Shown: one piece after another, positions 58,430 through 64,000 of the stretch
Layout: every line of letters starts with the position of its first letter
Position numbering within the stretch: position 1 is the first letter of the stretch
NCBI RefSeq assembly: GCF_030272615.1
Contig: NC_081408.1
Coordinates: 770,687,336-770,751,335, forward strand
DNA from: Cryptomeria japonica
Lineage: Eukaryota; Streptophyta; Pinopsida; Cupressales; Cupressaceae
DNA: 64,000 nucleotides
Direction of reading: 5' to 3'
Position numbers and translations under genes: made by a program
The notes under the pieces: generated by a model
What the model saw: the letters and a program-made list of their open reading frames with translations, nothing else
What the model was told of the DNA's origin: nothing
Database searches by the model: none

Positions 58430-60160
58430 GTGACACAAAACTAAGTGGAAATAAGTATTGAATCAATGATATAATACCACAAGGAAGATCTTTCAATAAC
58501 ATTATTGGAAGAATACACATCATCTTAAAACAATGATTGTCAATATTAAAGAGGATCCAAATCACTTGGATGGTGGTTTCACAACCATGATGAATCAAAT
58601 GGATGTGTGACTTATGAGAGATGGAAGTACAACCCTTCCACAGTTTATGTTGTGATTATTACAAAAGAAGAAACTAATTGGCTAAATAGCATGGTAAGTA
58701 GGAAAAAAAAAAAAACTAGTACAACCTTAACTTCTTATAAGAAAAAGGAATCCAAAGCTATAAATATTGGATCAACATCTCTTGTGACATATTTGTTGGA
58801 CAGGTTAGTGTCATCAATGAATTATACACCCTTGTTGAGTTGACAACTCAACTTTCTATTGAAACATGAAATGATATCTCATAGTGAGGACTTTGATGAC
58901 TAGAGATCAACCTCCAGCGAGGGTTGGTTCCCTTAGACTGTTTCACCTAAAATAATATAAACTACTACCACTTTACAAGAAAAGGGAGAGAAATTTCCTA
59001 GAACAAAACCTAAATCCTATTGGAAGTGGTGCACAAAAATACTATTAGACTTATACTATTGTTTTGCACAAAATTGATTTAAAACCCAATTATTTCTCTA
59101 CACAACACAACTATTTCACATGTTCATGCAGGAGCCTTTTGTAAGAAGGTTTGAATTTGCACAATTTGAAAGGAATATATAGTTTTCAAACGTAAAACTG
59201 CTCATGTTCACTACACAACTAACATTTTTCATTCAAGAGTATGTGTTTTCTATTCAAAGGTGTTATAAATGAGATATTTTTTGATGATTTTATGGAAACT
59301 AGAAAAAACAGTATCAATCATCAAATTACCCACAAATAAATAGAAGTTCGGAAGGTATAAATACTAAATTTTATTGATAGAAGATATTGTTGCAATAGTA
59401 AAACTCTAGAATTTGTTTGAAAATTGTTTGGAAAAATGAGAGTTAAATTGATTTTTAGTCAAGTGCTAAGTGACTATTTTTAGAGTCACTAGACAACTTT
59501 TTTCTAAAAATAACTTTCATTAATTACGTTGCTAACCAAAAGTTTCAAGAATTGCCCCTAACTGCTCCTAGGAGTACCTTTTCCCTATTCCCACATGGGA
59601 AAGAATATAGCACCATATCTAAGACAAATAAATGACCTTTAACTAGCTTAAGGTGGTGGTTTGACCTCCATTTGAGCATTGAAAAGTCCTTTCCTCATTT
59701 GACTCCAAAAAATGCTCCTAGTTAGCATTGGAGAAGATAGTCTTTGACCTCTTCTAACTACTTTTTCTTTGTTGGATCCTTTAATTGTTCCAATTATAAC
59801 TTCCATTTCCCTGGATACTTGCAACTTCCATTTCCCTGGATACTTGCAAACAACCTAATCTTGTTCAAAGTATCCCTAGACTCCTAGAAGTATAAAAAAT
59901 GACCATTAAAGCTCCTTAAACTAGCCCCTTAATCCTCTTTAACCGGTTCTTACATGCCTTGCATGATGATAAGATAGTGTTTCCAACTAGTTTGAATTAA
60001 AACATGACTCCTTGAAGAGTAAGATAAGGTATTTGAATGTTTTAAGGTTTATCAAATAATCTTTCATTTTAGACAGGTACAAATTGCCTTTGTTTGGCAT
60101 TCCCTTTTTAAAATTATCCATTCAAGACCTCTTTTGACCTTCATAATGCACTATTAATAC
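58430..60160 (+). repeat. 1.75-kb direct repeat F, right copy (cut by element C)
   Basis: It is homologous to 51330-53095. It carries a private 25-bp tandem duplication (AACTTCCATTTCCCTGGATAC, twice, 59800-59850). It stops at GCACTATTAATAC where LTR C begins. The left copy runs on from the same point (GCACTATTAATATAA), so C inserted within this repeat. Confidence 0.75.
60156..60160. other. Left target duplication of element C (AATAC)
   Basis: The five bases before the LTR start at 60161. The right partner lies beyond the window. Confidence 0.5.
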
Positions 60161-61246
60161 TGTATACGCCTAAAAATGGTTTGAAGATAATTAATTGAAT
60201 AAGCAATTATTTAATTAATCTCCCTCCCCAATTTAATTGAATTCATCAACAATTTGATTAAATCCTCCCTTTTCATCTACTTATTAATAAATCTAAGGAT
60301 TTATTTAATAGGTTCATTTCAATAATCCTCTTTGATTAATTAATTCAAATTAATTAATTCTTCCCCATCAAAATCATTTCTTCTAATCCCCTAATTAATT
60401 AAAACAAATCAATTTATGAGTTGTTGAGAATTAATTAGTCTCTTCTTATTATTTGCATTTCTAAATTCAAATTACCCACATGCCTCCTAACTTTTAACCA
60501 CCTAATCTAACCCCTTCTAAACCTAACCCATTCCATCTAACCCTGGGTTTAATTAAACCTACCTTAGCTTGCACATTCTAACCTCCTTATCCTAACTGCC
60601 TATGGTGTGGATACTCTCCCCTTGAGACACATGGCATTCTTGGGCCACATGTCCTCTCTCTTGGAAGCCTCTTGACACTTGTCACCATAGAGATGACAAA
60701 TGTTCCCTTTAATCCAACCTCTTTGCCAACCTCCTCCAATTTCACCATTGATATCTTCAGACTTAATCTTGACCATCGATTCCTGCCACCTCACCCCTAG
60801 CCTTGGAAATCCTATAAATATCCCCCATTTTGGAGCACAAAGGATTGATTCATCCATCTCATTCATCCCATCTCATTTGCATTTCATGCATTGTTACTAT
60901 AGGCATATGCAATCTTAGTTTATCATTTGAGCATTGTCATCATAGCTTAATTGCATCATTTTAGCATATTTTCTAGCATAATCATGGAATCATGTAGCTT
61001 AATCATTATCATTGCTAGCTTAAATGCATGATTTATCATTTAAATCCTCCATCTAGGTGTAGTCAAGTCACTAGAATTTTCCCAACCAAATTTGAGAGCA
61101 AAATTCATACTCGCATTTACTAGGAGGCGATAGATCGCTTAGCTATGGTTCTATCTTTCTTTGCTTTAAATTCATTAACCATGCTTGTAATGATCTATTG
61201 AGTGTTTTGTGTTGTAGCTGCAGGTATACACTTCACGGGAACGACA
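60161..61246 (+). repeat. 5' LTR of element C (1086 bp)
   Basis: Starts TGTATACGCCTAAAAATGG and ends CACGGGAACGACA. A TATA box CTATAAATA is at 60812-60820. AATTAATT-rich blocks in its first third and CAT/TAGCTT-rich blocks near its end resemble the B LTR in layout but not in detail. Confidence 0.85.
60812..60820 (+). promoter_or_regulatory. TATA box of LTR C
   Basis: CTATAAATA followed by a C-rich stretch, at a position comparable to the TATA in LTR B. Confidence 0.65.
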
Positions 61247-61249
61247 TTT

Positions 61250-61268
61250 TGGCACCTACCGTGGGGCC
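61250..61268 (+). other. Primer-binding site of element C (tRNA-Lys-like)
   Basis: TGGCACCTACCGTGGGGCC differs from the common plant TGGCGCCCACCGTGGGGCC tRNA-Lys site at two positions and starts three bases after the LTR. Confidence 0.7.
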
Positions 61269-61332
61269 GAAATTATCATTTTTGGCCTCTCAAGCTTCAT
61301 CAACATGCATCTCTGCTCGGTCCAGAATCAGA

Positions 61333-61570
61333 AACTCGTACGAGTTCCTTTTCTGGCTCATACGAGCTCCTTTGTGATCGGGGATGACAATTCATCCTGA
61401 CTCGTACTAGATCATTTCTCTGTCGTACGAACTGATTTATGATCTAGTATGAAAATCACTTCTCTATCGTACTAGCTCAGTTCTCCATCGTACGAGCCTT
61501 CTTTTGCCTTTGCACGGGATCAAAAGTTTTGTTGTACGATATGGTAAATAGTGTCGTACAACACTCTACC
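61333..61570 (+). repeat. TCGTACGA motif array in C leader, first block
   Basis: About nine copies of CTCGTACGAG, TCGTACTAG, TCGTACGAAC or close variants lie 15-40 bp apart just downstream of the primer site. The core TCGTACGA is self-complementary. Confidence 0.75.
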
Positions 61571-61949
61571 TCTGTGTTTTTAAAATTGACTGTATTTTCA
61601 GGGTTTCATGCTTTTAATTGATTACTACTAATGCTAACCCTGGTCTGTTTGTGAGATTTTTGGATAGCCTAATTAGTTTTTGTAGGACGATTTGTCGAAG
61701 ATTACGCTTGTCAAAGGATCATTGCATAAAAACACATCATGACTACTAATGGATCTATTTTGTGGGTTGCCTATGAGGAATCAACAAAACTCTATGTCTT
61801 CTTTAACATTTCTAGGCACACTTGTTTTTTGCTAAAAGAATGAACAATCATGTATTTTGAGTTTTTGATGATAGGAAAGTATGCTCTCACCTTTCTTAGG
61901 TGATTAGAAAGTTAGACCCATCATTTGCTTTCATTAGTGCATATCTTGA

Positions 61950-62212
61950 GTAGGCCTGCCCTCCCAAGGAGCTAATAACTCTTAGCCATTAAGGCCAGTG
62001 AGAGGGGAATGACCTAAGTGGGAACGGCTAACGCCAAGTAATCCAACCAACTATAAAATAAATGTGATTTGATGAAAATCAAGTCAACGACAGTGCTCGG
62101 GAATAGCTCTCCTCTGTACCTTCGGGTATATCAAACCTTGGTTTTCAAGGTTGGGAGACCTCTTCATTGAGTATTATACCCCGACGCGCCAAATGGATCC
62201 CTTACTAGTTCT
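61950..62212 (+). other. Leader block of C conserved with A2
   Basis: CCAGTGAGAGGGGAATGACC (61995-62014), TAAGTGGGAACGG, AATCCAACCAACTATAA (62040-62056) and TGGATCCCTTACTAG (about 62193) parallel 12535-12865 in A2 in order. No reading frame is shared. Confidence 0.6.
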
Positions 62213-62607
62213 GGTTAAATTAGAAGCTACTCGATTCACCTCCGAAAGGGTGATAATATTTGTGCAAGAGAGATAGTAACTCTCCCAAGATACTTGCCAT
62301 AATGTGCCCCCATTAGCATTTGGAGTCGGATAATACGACTTTGAGAATCCATTGCGTGAGACTCAACAACCGTATTCTGATTAGCTATTGGGTGTGTACC
62401 TAAGTTTGCAAGCAAATGTTTTCTCTCCTCAACCAATTTCCTTAGGGTTTATCATGCTTGGAGTCACTTATCACATCATGTGTTTGTTGTGTATTCATCC
62501 CTAAATTGAAAAATTAGACATCTAAAACTGGAAAACATAAGCAAAACATCAAAATTCACTAATCCAAATTCGACAAAACAAACATTTTTTTTATCCCTGC
62601 TCTATTA
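62213..62607 (+). other. Leader of C between motif arrays, no gene seen
   Basis: Noncoding; short frames only. Confidence 0.5.
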
Positions 62608-62755
62608 TCTGTCGTACGAGTCAGGTTCTTTGTCGTATGAGTTGGTGATTTATCGTATGGGATTTATCTTTTATCGTATGGCTTAGTAAGGTTTTATCGT
62701 ACAAGATATCTATTTTGTCGTACGGTTCAGAAATCTCTGTCGTATGAGTCTCTGT
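62608..62755 (+). repeat. TCGTACGA motif array in C leader, second block
   Basis: About seven further copies (TGTCGTACGAGTC, TGTCGTATGAG, TATCGTATGG, TATCGTACAAG, TGTCGTACGG) about 20-25 bp apart. Several have CG changed to TG or CA. Confidence 0.75.
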
Positions 62756-63304
62756 ATTTGTCAGTCCAGAGATCTTCTTGCATGCCTTTTTCGGATTTGT
62801 CATTTTCGCTTGATCAATTTGCAGTAATCATAAGCATTTGTTATCTATCATTTTGTGCTTAAATTATCTTCTTGGTTTGCTAAGTCAAGTTGCCAGCTAT
62901 CAAAATTAGACTCTAGAAGATAAACACCTCAAGATTTTCAAGTGCTCACCCTCAACAAGTTCAAGATCTAAACACCTCAAAGTGCATTATCACCCTTTTT
63001 GGTAAACGGATCACTCGAACATAGTTTCTCATCAAGATGTATCATCCTTTATCACGAAACTGAAACGTTTGGTCAGGATAATCTAGTCCCACATCGTAGG
63101 ATATATCGTTCCTACTGGACTTGATTTTTATCAAATCATCATTATTGCACTCCTAAATCGAAGATCTAAAAACTTGCAAACTTTTAAATAGTTGAATCAT
63201 CTTTTTCATGTCATATCGCGCTATTACATTTACATTGACAATTGATCACTTATCAAAACAATTTTTGGACAATCGAATTCTAGCACAATATCTAACACAC
63301 GTGT

Positions 63305-64000
63305 ATGCCTGTTCTAACTAGAGCTCAGAGATGAAGAATCGCAGAGACTGAAATTGAAACATTGGAAACAACTATAATCATGGAACATGAAGATGAAATA
63401 CAAGTTGAAGGAGAAATAACGGAACAAAATATTAGAGACATCAAAAAAGATCCTCAATTCGATAAATTTATGCAGAAATTGTTGGAGGAAGAAAAAGAAA
63501 AATATTTCCGAATGTTAGCCAAATCTGGTGCTACACTCTCCCAAGATTTTGATGTAAACAAATTGACACAAAATGAAAGTGATCCTCCTCCTAATAACGA
63601 ACAATAGGAGGATATCTTTGGTCTCAAAATGAATGACACATCAATTCCTACTAACACCAGAACCAATGAAGAAACTTACACACCCAAAAGAGATGAAGTA
63701 GAAATTCTGAATAACATTCAATCCAATGAGGATACAAGAAGGGGTAGAGATGAAACAAGAAGAGATTAAGATACTCCTATAATGCATTTTATGGTTATGC
63801 GAGAACAAATCATGTTGATAATCCTATCACAAACTCTCACGCAACAACTACAAACACTGCAAACACAAATTCAATATATGCAAAGAGGAAATGTTAGATG
63901 ATACTCACTTCAAGAAATTTGTCCTTATCCATTTGACAAAAATCTAAACATGATACCATTTCCTATAGGTTTTGAAACTACTAGATACAAAAAACTATGA
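63305..64000 (+). pseudogene. Gag of element C, degenerate and cut by the window end
   Basis: ATG at 63305 begins 'MPVLTRAQR', then TGA (63332-63334), and the same frame continues. It shares with A2 Gag the block 'DPQFDKFMQKLLEEEKEKYF' (A2 has DPQFNRLVEEIMRRDRQYF), 'SGATLSQDFDVNKL' and further on 'ICPYPFDK'. Further stops (TAG 63605-63607, others near 63770, 63900 and the window end) interrupt it. The capsid core would begin at about 64000, so that part is not visible. Confidence 0.8.

Larger units (their letters stand above)
60161..64000 (+). mobile_element. Ty3/Tat-type element C, 5' half
   Basis: 5' LTR 60161-61246, primer site at 61250, a 2-kb leader and a degenerate gag to the end of the window. 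The gag and leader are homologous to A2 but the LTR is not. The gag stops show it is inactive. It inserted into repeat F. Confidence 0.85.

Overview
This is plant nuclear DNA: A+T-rich, with one intact ordinary gene in 64 kb, set in nested and decayed LTR retrotransposons plus LINE, SINE and gene fragments. Low gene density, deep nesting, plant-lineage Ty3/Tat elements carrying a plant mobile domain (PMD), a chromodomain Ty3 element, a Ty1/copia element, a PPR-gene relic and a DUF247 gene point to a seed plant with a large repeat-rich genome. A conifer or other gymnosperm is my best guess, but it is inference. There are no operons, rRNA genes, confident tRNA genes or CRISPR arrays.

Left third (1-22.4 kb): three nested Ty3/Tat-type elements on the + strand. 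Host element B enters at 3765 with the last codons of its pol, has a 6 kb post-pol region holding a long antisense PMD reading frame (about 8195 down to 6230), then a polypurine tract and an LTR from 9912. A family-A copy (A1; only its 3' end, 1-3764) sits in the last codons of B pol. A complete family-A copy (A2, 10965-21912) sits inside the B LTR: two 771-bp LTRs that differ at only about four positions by eye, and a perfect 5-bp target duplication (ATAGT). A2 is a recent but non-autonomous insertion. Its single reading frame runs gag, zinc knuckle and protease straight into the integrase C-terminal tail, without reverse transcriptase, RNase H or integrase core, and has one in-frame TAA. It also carries a shortened antisense PMD frame.

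Middle (22.4-41.9 kb): a much older chromodomain Ty3 element in pieces (LTR and primer site near 23.3-23.7 kb, RNase H/integrase/chromodomain at 28.1-30.9 kb, LTR at 30.9-31.5 kb, gag/protease/RT at 31.5-34.07 kb), a copia LTR at 27.2-28.1 kb, a PPR pseudogene fragment (34.07-34.62 kb, minus), an internally deleted copia element on the minus strand (37.3-39.9 kb), and a 580-bp compound CA/TG/TATG microsatellite.

Gene island (41.9-49.7 kb): an intact intronless DUF247/UPF0481 gene (43918-45306, minus) is the only convincing host gene. Its upstream module occurs three times (about 41.9, 45.7 and 47.8 kb), and a decayed C-terminal remnant of a second copy lies at 47.65 kb, so this was a small tandem array. 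A tRNA-derived SINE landed in one module and its empty site is visible in another. A Ty3 pol fragment and a LINE ORF1 relic fill the rest.

Right end (49.8-64 kb): a diverged 1.75-kb direct repeat (51.3-53.1 and 58.4-60.16 kb), a minus-strand solo LTR related to B (53467-54870, target duplication ATATT) and the 5' half of another Tat-type element, C (LTR 60161-61246, primer site, 2 kb leader, degenerate gag to the window end). Families A and C share noncoding leader blocks despite unrelated LTRs, and each leader has its own array of short CpG-containing motifs. These leaders and the antisense PMD frames are the most interesting material. All homology calls are by eye from translated motifs; no database was searched.
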